From Nitrospirota bacterium (lineage in GTDB: Bacteria; Nitrospirota; Thermodesulfovibrionia; Thermodesulfovibrionales; UBA6898), in NCBI GenBank assembly GCA_024275975.1, contig JAJRYC010000090.1:54030-118029 (forward strand): DNA of 64,000 nucleotides, given 5' to 3'. The position numbers and the translations under genes are program-made. The notes under the pieces are model-generated. The model saw nothing but the letters and a program-made list of their open reading frames with translations. It ran no database searches and was not told where the DNA came from. Below are positions 6,915 through 15,453 of this stretch, one piece after another. The stretch's first letter is position 1. The number at the start of each line of letters is the position of its first letter.

Positions 6915-9512
6915 TTAGTGGGTTTCGGGATCAAGCGCCGCAATTACGCCGCCGATGAACTCATCTATCTTGAAGGGCTTTTTTATTATGATGGATTTTC
7001 CGGCCCTTTCCATCTCCTCGATATCCGATGGCAGCGAATAACCCGTCACCATCATCACCTTCTGTTTGGGTTTGATCGCCTTAATCTTTCTGAAGACCTC
7101 CATCCCCGGTATGTCGGGCATTATCTTGTCGAGGATGACCAGGTCAATCGATTCCGGGTCTTTGCTGAATATCCGGAGGGCCTTCTTGCCGCTGTCGGCT
7201 GTAATTACGGTAAAGTTGAATTCCAGCAGGTATTCTTTCGTGATGTTTCTGACTATATCTTCATCATCCACGACAAGTATGGTTTTCCCTCCGCCCTCAA
7301 CAATATCCATCGCCGTATCTTTTTTCTCTTTTGGCCGGTCTGTCGCAAAAACCATTGCAGGGAAAAACAGCCTGAATTCCGTGCCCTTTCCAGGCTCGCT
7401 GATAACATCAATATATCCCCCATGGCTCTGGACAATCGAGTAAATAACCGCAAGCCCCAATCCCGTGCCCCTGCCCCTGCCCCTGCCTTTAGTCATCTCC
7501 TTAGTGGTGAAAAAGGGCTCGAATATCTTGTCCCTTATCTCCCGGGGTATGCCGGTCCCTGTGTCTGATACAGAGATAAAGACATAGCCGTTTTTTCCAT
7601 TCGCCCCTGTATTATCCGATGTCATTTCGTTCGGACCGGAGACGCATGACGGCCTGTCGCTTATGCCGGTGATGATGGTGATCTTTCCGCCGTCCGGCAT
7701 CGCATCTCCGGCATTAACCACGAGATTCAGCAGTACCTGGTAAAGCTGTCCTTCCGCAGCCTCGATAGGAGGAATGTCCTTCCCGTATACGGTCCGCAGA
7801 ATTAGATTTTCCTCCACCATCCTTCTTATGGTTGAAAGCGAGGCGTCGGCAAATCCGTTTATATCGATCGGTTTTTTGTTGACCGGCACTTTCCTGCCGA
7901 TAATCAGAATCTGTTCCGTCAGGGAAGACGCCTGCCCGGTTATCTGCAGGATTTCCTCTATGTAACTTTTTACTATGGGTGATTCGGCCTTGAGACGCGC
8001 GATTTCCGCAAGTCCGGTTATACCGGTAAGCATATTGTTGAAGTCATGGGCGATTCCGGCGGCGAGGTTGCCTATCGCATTCATTTTCTGTGTCTGAATA
8101 AGGTGCTCCATCAGTTGTTCCTTCTCATCTTCAAGCTTTCTCAGTTCTGTTTTGGAGCGGGAGATAAGGCTGAACTGCTCGGAGAGTTTCCTGTTTTTAT
8201 CCTCGAGGCCTTCAATCAGCCATCTCTTCTTGATGGCTGTGGCCGCCTGATGGGCAAAGACCTGAAAGAGGTTGACCCTTTTCTCTGTAAAAAACCGTGG
8301 CTCATCGCTATAGAGATTAAGGACACCTATTATCTCGCTTTCGGATGAGAGCAGAGGTAATATTATAAAAGACCGGTAGCCCATTTTAAACGCCTCCGCC
8401 CTGTAAGGCGTGTGTGCCGGGTCGGTATCAATTTTGTTGATCACCTGTGGTGACTGTGTCTTTATGGCTGTGCCGATCGGTTCCATGCCTGATGCAGGAT
8501 CATCACGTAAAATCTTGAAACCGGCCCGGGCGACAGGTATAACCGTATGGCTGCCTTTTTCTATAAGCCCAAGCCATGCCATTTTAAGGCCGAAACTGCT
8601 GATCGAGATATTGCACATAATTTCATATATGTCTTCCGTCAGAGGCGCGGCGGTTAGAATATTGGATGTATCGGCAAGCGCCAAAAGTTCCCTGCTGTAT
8701 CCTGTTAATTCCTTCTCCGCCTGTTTGCGCGTCCGGGCCATGCTGTTAAATGCCCTGCCAAGCTCTCCTATTTCATCCATAGCCCCGGGTTCAACACTGA
8801 CATCGAGATTCCCCCTTTCGATCTCTTCCGATGCATGCCTTAGTTTCAGGATAGGCGTGACAAGTCTCTTTTTCACAAACAGGCTCACGAGGACCATCAA
8901 AGCGAATAAGAATACAAGGGCGAAGATACTGAAGATGTCAAAATTCCTTATCTGTTCGTCATGATAATTTTCCAGGGATTTCACAAAGGTTTCAATGCTG
9001 CCGATGTTCCCGCGAATGGCGGAATGACATTTATCGCATGCCCCGTTTTTCTGTGCTTAAGGATTTTCAATAATATTGAGGAGCACCGGTTTCTGGGTCT
9101 TCTCCCATAACTCAGTCAATCCGTGAAGTTGAGAAATTGATGTCTTATCATTTTTGTCGACAGGCTTCAGCCCGATCTCTTTGTTGCCGTTTTTAAGGTT
9201 GTAAAGAGACTCCTCGTATTCAGCCATCGCTTTTTTTGCGCCTTTTGTATGTAGTTCTCTGTCAAGGGAAGAGATGTTGCTTGTCAGAAAGTGCATGTGC
9301 GAAGCTATGTCAAAGGTCAGCATCCTCTCTCTGCCCGCATAATTGATTTTGTTTGCCTGGCCCTTCATCCGTTGCGTGAAGACAAGACTGGCGTAGACAT
9401 AGACGCTGATGAACGCAAGGAGCACGAGGCTTATAATAATATACTTGGTCGTTATTGACCGGAAGGCTTTCCATCTGGTTATTGCCTTTGCGGCTTCAAG
9501 CGGTTTTTTCAT
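6915..9512 (-). CDS. Hybrid sensor histidine kinase, interrupted by an in-frame TAA
   Basis: The frame runs from ATG 9512 to 6915 (865 codons) but contains TAA at 9057-9059 (codon 152). Before it lie a TM helix (residues 24-46) and a PilJ/NIT-like periplasmic sensor segment (AGRERMLTFDIASH). Directly after it, in the same frame, come a CDKCH haem-type motif (159-163), a second TM (193-213), HAMP, a GAF domain (about 285-425), HisKA with the phospho-His in GIAHDFNNML (about residue 489), an HATPase domain (GTGLGLAVIYSIVQSHGG) and a receiver domain with Asp in LVILDKIMPD (about 795). The parts form one sensible membrane kinase, so the stop looks like a lesion or a readthrough site. As written, only a 151-residue fragment and a GTG-started (8984) 689-residue kinase would be made. 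The signal is unknown; CxxCH suggests redox or gas sensing (inference). Confidence 0.85.
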
Positions 9513-9698
9513 TTATCGACTCCATTCATGCTCCCTGAACCTTGAAAGTTGAACTTATTTGTCCTTAAATCAGGTCTGCCGGAAGCAGACGGCACTCAAT
9601 TATATCATTTTCTTTTTATTTTCTGCCGTATTACCGCCATGATGAAATTTACGTGTTACTGTGGTACCCTTAAGTAAAAGAAAGAGAAGGGATCAGGC
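9513..9698. other. Divergent intergenic region between kinase and HesA-like gene
   Basis: About 185 bases between divergent genes, so both promoters should lie here. A short CTGAACCTTGAAAGTTGAAC heptad-like stretch is present near 9536. No convincing -35/-10 pair or sigma-54 site was found. Confidence 0.4.
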
Positions 9699-10475
9699 AT
9701 GTTATCCGGACTGACAGAGACCGAGATGGAGAGATATCGCAGGCAGTTGATGCTCCAGGGGTTCACATTGGAGCATCAGCGGAGATTAAAGGACTCGACC
9801 GCCCTGATCGCGGGGATTGGCGGCCTTGGCGGCCCAGCCGCGATGTATCTTGCCATGGCGGGCATAGGGAAGCTGGTACTGGTCCATTCAGGAAATCTTA
9901 CCATGTCGAATATGAACAGGCAGATATTAATGAGGCATGACTGGCTAAACAAAAACAGGGTGGAAGAGGCGAAGAGGAGAATCAAAGAGCTTAATCCCGA
10001 TGTTGAGGTTGTGGTGTTTGATGAGAGAACAACAGGAGACAATATAGATAGACTGCTTGAGGGGGTGCGGATCGCCTTGAGCGCCCGCCCTAATTTCAGC
10101 GAGCGTCGTGTATTAAATGCCGCCTGCGTAAGACATGAAATCCCTCTGATAGAAGCCGCGATGAACGGCATGGAAGGCTATTTGTTTAATATCATCCCTG
10201 GTGTTACTCCATGTCTGAATTGTGTATATCCCGATGATAATCCGGAATGGGAGGAGTTGGGATTCCCTGTCCTGGGCGCTGTGTCGGGTGCCCTCGGATG
10301 CTTTATGAGTATTGAAGCAATAAAACTTTTGACAGGGTACGGCAGGCTGCTGCTTTCCCGGATGCTTTTGTTCGATACCCTGAACATGGAATTCAGGAAG
10401 GTAAAGATACACAGGGACGAGACCTGCAAGGTATGCGGAGACAAAAAAATCTCCCGAGGGAGTTTTTCCAGATAA
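9699..10475 (+). CDS. HesA/MoeB/ThiF-like protein with altered active-site residues
   Basis: Members of this E1-like family adenylate the C-terminus of small sulfur-carrier proteins. Visible are the nucleotide-binding GIGGLGGPAA (about 39-48), the MSNMNRQ motif with its conserved Arg, and two zinc-binding pairs, CLNC (172-175) and CKVC (243-246). Two acidic positions of active enzymes are missing. The ribose-binding Asp of the usual VDxD strand reads VHSG here, and the metal-binding Asp of the usual TDN motif reads RPN (130-132). Adenylation may therefore be lost or different. Location close to nifB-modABC fits the HesA association with nitrogen fixation, but molybdopterin or thiamine roles cannot be excluded. 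The ATG follows GAGAAGGGA. Confidence 0.85.
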   Translation: MLSGLTETEMERYRRQLMLQGFTLEHQRRLKDSTALIAGIGGLGGPAAMYLAMAGIGKLVLVHSGNLTMSNMNRQILMRHDWLNKNRVEEAKRRIKELNPDVEVVVFDERTTGDNIDRLLEGVRIALSARPNFSERRVLNAACVRHEIPLIEAAMNGMEGYLFNIIPGVTPCLNCVYPDDNPEWEELGFPVLGAVSGALGCFMSIEAIKLLTGYGRLLLSRMLLFDTLNMEFRKVKIHRDETCKVCGDKKISRGSFSR

Positions 10476-10508
10476 GAAAGGGATGGCAGGCTGAAATGCT
10501 TCGGGTTG

Positions 10509-11471
10509 CTAAGAAAAATCGAGCCCGTACTCTCTTATGATTTCCAGGTCGTCCTCGAACTTTCGCCCGTGAGTTGTGAGGTAATTTCCGACCAGCAGGC
10601 CGTCCGCGCCCGCAAAAAAGACAAAGGAGTTGAATTCCCCGAGTGTCTGCATTCTGCCGCCGCAGACACGGATCTCTTTGTCGGGCAGTATAAACCTGTA
10701 GAGACTTATTATTTTCAGCGCCTCGAAGGGTTCGAGATACCTCCGCTCACCGAGTCCAGTGCCTTTTACGGGTATAAGGAAATTGACCGGAACGGAATCA
10801 GGGCCGATCTCCCTGAGGGTGAAAGCCATGTCTATCCTGTCTTCCCATTGTTCTCCAAGTCCGAATATCCCGCCTGAACATAAAGACAGCCCGGCGGATT
10901 TAACCGATTTCATGGTTTCTATCTTGTCCCTGTATGTGTGTGTTGAGCATATTTCCGGGAAAAATCTCTCGGATGTCTCGAGATTATGGTGATATCGTTC
11001 AAGCCCGGCATTTTTTAGTTCCTCAAGCTCTTCTCTTGCCAGAAGCCCCAGAGTCGCGCATGGCAGCAGGCCGAGCGCCTGTATCCCGGCGATCATCCCG
11101 GCGATCTCCTCAAGCTCTCTCCCGGACGCCTTCTTCCCGCTTGTTACAATACAGAACCGTTTTGCGCCGCCTGATTTCGCCTCTTTCGCCCTGTCGAGGA
11201 CTATTTTTTTCTCAACAAGTGAAAACGTCTTTATACCCGCGGGGTTTCCGCGGGACTGTGCGCAGTATGAACAGTCTTCGGGGCAGGCACCTGATTTCGC
11301 GTTTATTATCGCGCAGAGGTCGACGTTATCTCCCCTGAATTGGGTCCTTATTCTGTTCGCGGCATAAAACAGGTCGAATATTTCATTATGTGAGACCGAC
11401 GCTATAACCATTGCGTCTTCTCTTGAGATGCTGTCCCCGTTCAGGACTTTTCTTGTGATATCCCGGATCAT
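10509..11471 (-). CDS. bioB: Biotin synthase
   Basis: BioB inserts sulfur into dethiobiotin, the last step of biotin synthesis. The radical SAM cluster motif is CPEDCSYC, followed by the BioB-specific CAQS; further family marks are SGGAKRFCIVTSG, YHHNLETS, GGIFGLGE, PVNFLIPVKGTGL and the Arg-containing RVCGGRMQTLG near the [2Fe-2S] site. Length is normal at about 320 residues. A TTG at 11486 would add five residues (MHNNR); I prefer the ATG at 11471, where the family usually starts, but neither has a clear ribosome-binding site. The gene stands alone without other bio genes and is transcribed toward the HesA-like gene. No BirA-type operator was recognised. Confidence 0.95.
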   Translation of the reverse strand: MIRDITRKVLNGDSISREDAMVIASVSHNEIFDLFYAANRIRTQFRGDNVDLCAIINAKSGACPEDCSYCAQSRGNPAGIKTFSLVEKKIVLDRAKEAKSGGAKRFCIVTSGKKASGRELEEIAGMIAGIQALGLLPCATLGLLAREELEELKNAGLERYHHNLETSERFFPEICSTHTYRDKIETMKSVKSAGLSLCSGGIFGLGEQWEDRIDMAFTLREIGPDSVPVNFLIPVKGTGLGERRYLEPFEALKIISLYRFILPDKEIRVCGGRMQTLGEFNSFVFFAGADGLLVGNYLTTHGRKFEDDLEIIREYGLDFS

Positions 11472-11532
11472 CCGGTTATTGTGCAAGAAGGAGGAATGGA
11501 TGTCAACCAGACTGGAAGGGGAAGTTTGCGGA

Positions 11533-11814
11533 TCAAAAATATTTTATTTCAAAGCTGTCATATTCCCCGGTAAATTCCTACCAGGTCACTTCGATGTCCT
11601 TCACGTCTGAGCCGGACGAGCCTTTCCGGCATTCATTGATCGCCTGTTCAATGCCCTCCCTCGTCCCTTCGAAAACCGCCTCAACACGTCCGTCATAAAG
11701 ATTTTTGACCCAGCCGTTAAGTCCCAGCCCGGTCGCTACCTCCCGCGTGAAGCTTCTGAAGAAGACACCCTGAACATTTCCGCTGATAAAAAGATGGGCC
11801 CTTGCTTTATTCAT
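11533..11814 (-). CDS. acyP: Acylphosphatase, interrupted by an in-frame TAG
   Basis: Acylphosphatase hydrolyses carboxyl-phosphate bonds of small molecules. The typical motifs are present: GNVQGVFFR with the catalytic Arg and NGWVKNLYDGRVEAV with the catalytic Asn. The frame stops at TAG 11578-11580 after IEVTW (78 residues), short of the usual 90 or so. Reading on in the same frame gives EFTGEYDSFEIKYF before TGA 11533-11535. That is the expected C-terminal strand of the family (compare the common WEEPTGEF...F.I pattern). The stop thus replaces a single codon after the conserved Trp. The truncated product would lack the last beta strand of the fold. Start ATG 11814; the gene stands upstream of bioB on the same strand. 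Confidence 0.85.
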
Positions 11815-11947
11815 CTGGTCATATTATATCAAATCCAGGAGATAATAGGGATGATCTTCTGGATTTGCTGTTGAGATGCCATATCTTGTACCTTCAATAA
11901 ACATGCACACAACATATGGAAATACAATGAAAAATTATATTTTTCAC

Positions 11948-11976
11948 TTGACATAAAGCGTTAACTGCCTTATATT
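11948..11976 (+). promoter_or_regulatory. Sigma-70 promoter of the dcw cluster
   Basis: TTGACA, 17 bases, TATATT lie 36 bases before the mraZ ATG, a near-consensus housekeeping promoter. The following leader contains GTGG-type motifs (near 11980 and 12000) that could be MraZ operator boxes, but their spacing is not canonical. Confidence 0.8.
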
Positions 11977-12011
11977 GAAGTGGTAAATAGTAGAGGAAAG
12001 TGGAGGGCGCA

Positions 12012-12464
12012 ATGCCTGCTTTTTCAGGAAGGTATTATTACACAGTTGACACCAAGGGTAGAATCATTGTACCCGCTCCTTTTAGAGAGATTATTTCCTC
12101 TAATTATAGCCCAAAACTTTATATTGTCAATGCCGCTTTTGACAAGTGTCTCCATATATACCCCATGGAGGAATGGCAGAAGCTAGCGGATAAGGTCAGG
12201 CAACTTCCGAGAATGCAGGAGGAAGTGAGGTATTACATGATAAAAGTCTTTGCTTCGGCGCAGGAGGTTGAGGTGGACAAGCAGGGCAGAATATTAATTC
12301 CCGCCTCGCAGAGGGAAGAGGCCGGCCTGAATTCAGAGATTGTTATCGTCGGCCAGCTCGAAAAACTCGAGTTGTGGGACAGGAAGGAATGGGATGCTGT
12401 TATGGACCCCGCAAGTATGGACAGGAAGGCGGTTGAAGAAAAACTTGCGGCTTACGGTCTTTAA
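12012..12464 (+). CDS. mraZ: Transcriptional regulator MraZ
   Basis: MraZ is the DNA-binding regulator at the head of dcw clusters and usually controls its own operon. The 150-residue protein has the two SpoVT-AbrB-type half folds with the signature DTKGRIIVP near the N-terminus and DKQGRILIP in the second half. The start was set at the ATG at 12012 because GGAGG (12002-12006) lies just upstream and YYYTVDTKGR then begins at the normal distance; a GTG at 12000 would add four residues. It abuts rsmH (TAAATG), so the two are coupled. Confidence 0.96.
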   Translation: MPAFSGRYYYTVDTKGRIIVPAPFREIISSNYSPKLYIVNAAFDKCLHIYPMEEWQKLADKVRQLPRMQEEVRYYMIKVFASAQEVEVDKQGRILIPASQREEAGLNSEIVIVGQLEKLELWDRKEWDAVMDPASMDRKAVEEKLAAYGL

Positions 12465-13340
12465 ATGAGTCAGGAACATCTCCCGGTTCTGGTCAGGGAG
12501 GTCCTGGATGTGCTTTCTCCAGTTGAAGGAGGAGTTTATGTTGACGCAACGGTCGGACTTGGCGGTCATTCCGGGGAGATTTTAAAGTTGATCGGCCGGG
12601 ATGGGATGGTCCTCGGCATGGACAGAGACGAGGAAGCCCTGAAAATGGCCGGTGAGAGATTGGATGACGGCAGACTGGTATTAAAGAAGTGCAATTTTTC
12701 GGGTATTGAAGCACTGCTTTCTTCCCTGGGCATCAGGGAAGTTGACGGCATTCTGTTTGATATAGGTGTCTCCATGATGCAGTTGAAAGATTTGAAAAGG
12801 GGGTTCAGTTTTAACTCCGATGAGAGGCTCGATATGAGAATGGATGTTACCCGGGACTTTTCAGCATGGGAGCTGGTTAATCGATATCCCGCCAAGGAAC
12901 TTGTGCGGATACTGCGTGATTATGGAGAGGAATACAGGGCCGTGAGGATAACCAGGGCGATAGTCAGACAGAGAGATAAAAAGAGCATCGATACCTGTTC
13001 CGAGCTTGCGGGGATAGTATCGTTGGCGGTCGGCAGGAGAGGCAGGATCCATCCGGCCACAAAGACTTTTCAGGCGCTCAGGATAGAGGTTAACAGTGAG
13101 CTGGATGAGCTCAGGCAGGGGCTGGACTTATCTCTTAAGGTGTTAAAGCGGGGCGGAAGGCTTTGTGTTATAGCTTATCATTCTCTTGAGGACCGTGTGG
13201 TGAAAAATTTCATCAGGGATAACGCCAGGTCAGGCCTGTTAGGGCAGTTATTTAAGAAGCCGATAATTCCGGGTATGGAAGAGTTACGCCGGAATCCTTC
13301 TTCCCGGAGCGCAAAAATGAGAGGAGCTGAAAGATTATGA
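12465..13340 (+). CDS. rsmH: 16S rRNA (cytosine-1402-N4)-methyltransferase
   Basis: RsmH (MraW) methylates C1402 in the 16S rRNA decoding centre using SAM. The 291-residue protein starts HLPVLVREVLDVLSP, has the SAM-binding VDATVGLGGHSGEIL, GMDRDEEAL, the DGILFDIGVSMMQL core and the C-terminal FQALRIEVNSEL and VIAYHSLEDRVVKNF, all diagnostic. It begins immediately after mraZ and overlaps ftsL by 4 bases, the classic second gene of the dcw cluster. Confidence 0.97.
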   Translation: MSQEHLPVLVREVLDVLSPVEGGVYVDATVGLGGHSGEILKLIGRDGMVLGMDRDEEALKMAGERLDDGRLVLKKCNFSGIEALLSSLGIREVDGILFDIGVSMMQLKDLKRGFSFNSDERLDMRMDVTRDFSAWELVNRYPAKELVRILRDYGEEYRAVRITRAIVRQRDKKSIDTCSELAGIVSLAVGRRGRIHPATKTFQALRIEVNSELDELRQGLDLSLKVLKRGGRLCVIAYHSLEDRVVKNFIRDNARSGLLGQLFKKPIIPGMEELRRNPSSRSAKMRGAERL

Positions 13341-13705
13341 TACACGCCAAAAGAGAGAGCAATATGTTATCATTTCTGTATAAACCGCTCTGTATAGTGA
13401 TAGTGGCTTTTGGCTTGTTCGGTATTATATGGCTGAGATCAAGCATAGTAAAATTTACCTACGAACTTCACAATCTTGAAGAAAAAAGACTCCAGGCGCA
13501 TAAAGAGACGAGGATGCTTATTGCCAAAAGGGCCGAACTTATGTCGCTTGAGCAGATCGAAGCTTCATTTAAGGGGGAGGCCGGCAGGGTTTACGCCAAA
13601 AGCGGCTATGTCTTTCCCGAGAGGGTGAGGGTGGTGCAGGTTAAAAGAGGGCAAAGATCTGAACTTTTCAATGCTTCTCTGAAACTTAGAGATAAGAACC
13701 GATAA
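13337..13705 (+). CDS. ftsL: Cell division protein FtsL-like
   Basis: A 122-residue bitopic protein with a short cytoplasmic N-terminus, one transmembrane segment (about residues 17-37, LCIVIVAFGLFGIIWL) and a periplasmic coiled coil (YELHNLEEKRLQAHKETR...). This topology and its place between rsmH and ftsI identify it as FtsL, which forms the FtsQLB complex that activates septal FtsWI. Sequence similarity in this family is low, so position is the main evidence. The ATG overlaps the rsmH stop. A 47-base gap separates it from ftsI. Confidence 0.82.
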   Translation: MIHAKRESNMLSFLYKPLCIVIVAFGLFGIIWLRSSIVKFTYELHNLEEKRLQAHKETRMLIAKRAELMSLEQIEASFKGEAGRVYAKSGYVFPERVRVVQVKRGQRSELFNASLKLRDKNR

Positions 13706-13752
13706 ATAAGAAGCATGTGGGGCTTTTTATTTAAATGGTCAGGTGAGGTCTC

Positions 13753-15453
13753 TTGAACAGGAAAAGAACAGTTGTTTTAAATACGGCGATAATCTTCGGA
13801 TTCATCGCGGTATTCTTCCGTCTGGCGGATCTGATGATAGTCCAGCATGCCCTTCTGCTGGAAAAGGCCATAATACAGCAGAGTCAGGTTGAGGATATCC
13901 AGGTCAGAAGGGGAAATATATACGACTGGAAAGGGCGGGAGTTTGCTGTAAACCTTGAGTATGAATCGCTCTATTGCGACCCGGAGAATGTAGAAGTTGA
14001 CAGGAACGGGATGAAGAGACTCGCTGGGATACTCGGTATGAAGCCGAAAGCGATACAGGCGAAATTTTTGCCGGACAAAAGATTCTCATGGGTGAACAGA
14101 AAGATCACCCCGGATAAGGCGGCCAGGGTCAGGGAACTGGGAATAAAAGGCTTTGGTTTTATTTCCGAGGCGAAGAGGTTCTATCCCAGGGGCACACTGG
14201 CATCCCACATTATCGGGGCGGTTGGACTGGACAACCAGGCGCTTGAAGGAATAGAGCTTGAATATGACAAATATCTCAAGGCACCAGGGGGAAAGGTCTA
14301 TTTTTTCAGGGACGCAAGGGGGAAGATGCTCTCATCGGGTGTCGAGATGGAAGCAAAGGGGAATGATATTCTTCTTACAATAGATGAAAGCCTCCAGTAT
14401 ATTGTAGAAAAAGAACTTGAAAAGGCCATGACCAAGTGGAAATCGGTTGCCGCCTCCGCAATAATGATGGACCCTTATACGGGTAAAATACTGGCACTGG
14501 CCAACCGGCCCTCTTTTGATCCGAACAAGATCGGGAAGGCGAAAAGAAATGCCATAAGAAACAGGGTGATAACCGATATTTACGAGCCCGGGTCTACATT
14601 TAAGCTGGTGGTTGGCGCTGCCGCGCTGGAAGAAAAGCTGTTTGATGTCGACTCAATATTTGACTGCAGCAGTGGGGGCATCAGGGTCGGCGGCAAGATT
14701 ATACGTGATACACACAAACATGATCTTCTTACATTCAAAGAGGTGATACAGAAATCTTCGAACGTTGGGGCTGTTATGATCGGTATGGAATTGGGAAAAA
14801 AAAGGGTATATAAGTACGCGAAGCTGTTCGGTTTCGGAGAGCTGACAGACATTGATCTTCCGGGAGAGGTCTCCGGATGGATACGAAGACCCCGGAACTG
14901 GTCCGCGACATCCATCGGCGCCATATCCATCGGCCAGGAGGTCGCCGCCACACCATTACAGGTCTTAAGGGCCTATTCCGTAATAGCGAACGGCGGTTAT
15001 CTCGTCCGGCCGCATCTTGTGTCCGAGGTAAGGACACCTGAAGGACGGGTGCTCTATTCCTCCGGCCCGGTCAGGAAAAAAAGAATTATTTCGGAAAGAA
15101 CGGCCGTAATGTTCAAGGAGATACTTGAGACAGTGGTGGAAGAGGGCGGCACCGCGCCGCGGGCTGCTGTTGACGGGAACCGGGTTGCGGGCAAGACAGG
15201 CACGGCTCAGTTGATAGACCCCAGGACCAGGAGGTATTCAAAAAAGAGGTTTATCAGCTCGTTTGTCGGTTTTGTGCCTGCTGATAATCCTAAAATTGCC
15301 CTGATTATTGTAATTTATGAGCCTAAGGGTCAGATATTCGGCGGGATCGTGGCCGCTCCCGTCTTTAAAGGAATAGTGGACCAGTCACTGTCATATATGA
15401 ATGTGCCGAGAGACGAAAGTCCCGCGAATAACCTGCTGCTGGTGTCCGGATGA
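13753..15453 (+). CDS. ftsI: Septal peptidoglycan transpeptidase FtsI (PBP3)
   Basis: Class B penicillin-binding protein that cross-links septal peptidoglycan. One N-terminal TM (about 9-28), the PBP dimer domain with RRGNIYDWKGREFAVN, and the transpeptidase domain with the catalytic STFK (Ser281-Lys284), SSN (335-337) and KTGTAQ (from Lys481). No PASTA domains follow. The start is TTG at 13753, preceded by AGGTGAGG; no better start exists before the TM segment. The stop overlaps murE by 4 bases. Length (566) is standard. Confidence 0.97.
   Translation: MNRKRTVVLNTAIIFGFIAVFFRLADLMIVQHALLLEKAIIQQSQVEDIQVRRGNIYDWKGREFAVNLEYESLYCDPENVEVDRNGMKRLAGILGMKPKAIQAKFLPDKRFSWVNRKITPDKAARVRELGIKGFGFISEAKRFYPRGTLASHIIGAVGLDNQALEGIELEYDKYLKAPGGKVYFFRDARGKMLSSGVEMEAKGNDILLTIDESLQYIVEKELEKAMTKWKSVAASAIMMDPYTGKILALANRPSFDPNKIGKAKRNAIRNRVITDIYEPGSTFKLVVGAAALEEKLFDVDSIFDCSSGGIRVGGKIIRDTHKHDLLTFKEVIQKSSNVGAVMIGMELGKKRVYKYAKLFGFGELTDIDLPGEVSGWIRRPRNWSATSIGAISIGQEVAATPLQVLRAYSVIANGGYLVRPHLVSEVRTPEGRVLYSSGPVRKKRIISERTAVMFKEILETVVEEGGTAPRAAVDGNRVAGKTGTAQLIDPRTRRYSKKRFISSFVGFVPADNPKIALIIVIYEPKGQIFGGIVAAPVFKGIVDQSLSYMNVPRDESPANNLLLVSG

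Noticed and set aside
6912..8964. Several plus-strand frames of 60-220 codons opposite the sensor kinase.
   Set aside because: They are antisense shadows of the conserved kinase domains.
11428..11610. A 60-codon frame and a 25-codon frame (ATG 11496 with AAGGAGGA) between bioB and acyP.
   Set aside because: They lie on the strand opposite bioB and the acylphosphatase end, have no recognisable pattern, and the first overlaps bioB.
11977..12010. MraZ operator boxes in the mraZ leader.
   Set aside because: GTGG motifs are present but not with the regular 10-base spacing of known MraZ boxes.
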